From Gammaproteobacteria bacterium (GTDB lineage: Bacteria > Pseudomonadota > Gammaproteobacteria > QOAV01): 5,712 bases of DNA. Position 1 is the first letter of the stretch; every line of letters starts with the position of its first letter. The DNA lies in contig QOAV01000096.1 of the NCBI GenBank assembly GCA_003972845.1, positions 1 to 5,712 of the forward strand, in the 5' to 3' direction. The notes under the pieces are model-generated. The model saw nothing but the letters and a program-made list of their open reading frames with translations. It was not told the DNA's origin and ran no database searches. Position numbers and translations under genes: made by a program. Of this stretch, positions 5,617 to 5,712 are shown piece by piece.

Positions 5617-5712
5617 CGACCTTTAAAAACACCACGACCCGCGCAAGCAACAAGGGGAAGCGCCTTGAATTCAGGTAATTAAGTTATGTATCCCCATGAT
5701 TCCATGATTTCA
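5617..5712. other. Right-edge non-coding stretch with a short tandem repeat
   Basis: No gene can be supported here. CAAGG (5651-5655) and CCTTG (5663-5667) form a weak hairpin without a T-run. Base composition turns AT-rich from about 5668. CCATGATT occurs twice in tandem (5694-5701 and 5702-5709). A nine-codon frame from the ATG at 5686 runs off the edge and cannot be judged. Confidence 0.4.

Noticed and set aside
5686..5712. Start of a further gene at the right edge
   Set aside because: Only nine codons are visible, with no clear ribosome binding site, so it cannot be supported.

Overview
The window looks like chromosomal DNA from a GC-rich gammaproteobacterium. The main evidence is the adjacent pdxA-rsmA pair on the minus strand, a housekeeping arrangement typical of that class. 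Gene density, protein style and short spacers are those of an ordinary bacterial chromosome. I see no transposase, phage gene, CRISPR array, tRNA or rRNA. The genus cannot be read from the sequence.

Left block (1-1299, minus strand): the start of rsmA (16S rRNA dimethyltransferase, cut by the left edge) lies just downstream of a complete pdxA (vitamin B6 synthesis). The usual upstream partner, surA, is absent. A divergent flavodoxin-fold NAD(P)H:FMN reductase-like gene (1377-1991) sits there instead. The 77-base gap between them holds two candidate promoters, one per strand, whose -10 hexamers overlap.

Middle block (1992-4329): a short spacer carries a terminator-like hairpin, a competing upstream copy of one hairpin arm, and a sequence resembling an FNR/DNR box. 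It is followed by an exported right-handed beta-helix protein of the NosD type (2070-3341). No other nos gene (nosR, nosZ, nosF, nosY, nosL) is in view. Convergent to it is the oddest gene of the window (3391-4329, minus). Its first 65-77 residues are the N-terminus of an FGGY carbohydrate kinase, and the rest is a polytopic membrane region that looks like the C-terminal part of another protein. It may be an in-frame deletion fusion, a genuine new architecture, or an assembly chimera.

Right block (4330-5712, plus strand): after a 226-base divergent spacer, an alpha/beta hydrolase (4556-5236) overlaps by four bases (ATGA) a GFA/CENP-V-type zinc protein (5233-5616). The two look translationally coupled. 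The last 96 bases become AT-richer and hold no supportable gene.

No complete new multi-gene system is evident. The best leads are the kinase-membrane chimera, the NosD orphan with its control-like leader, and the hydrolase-GFA pair.
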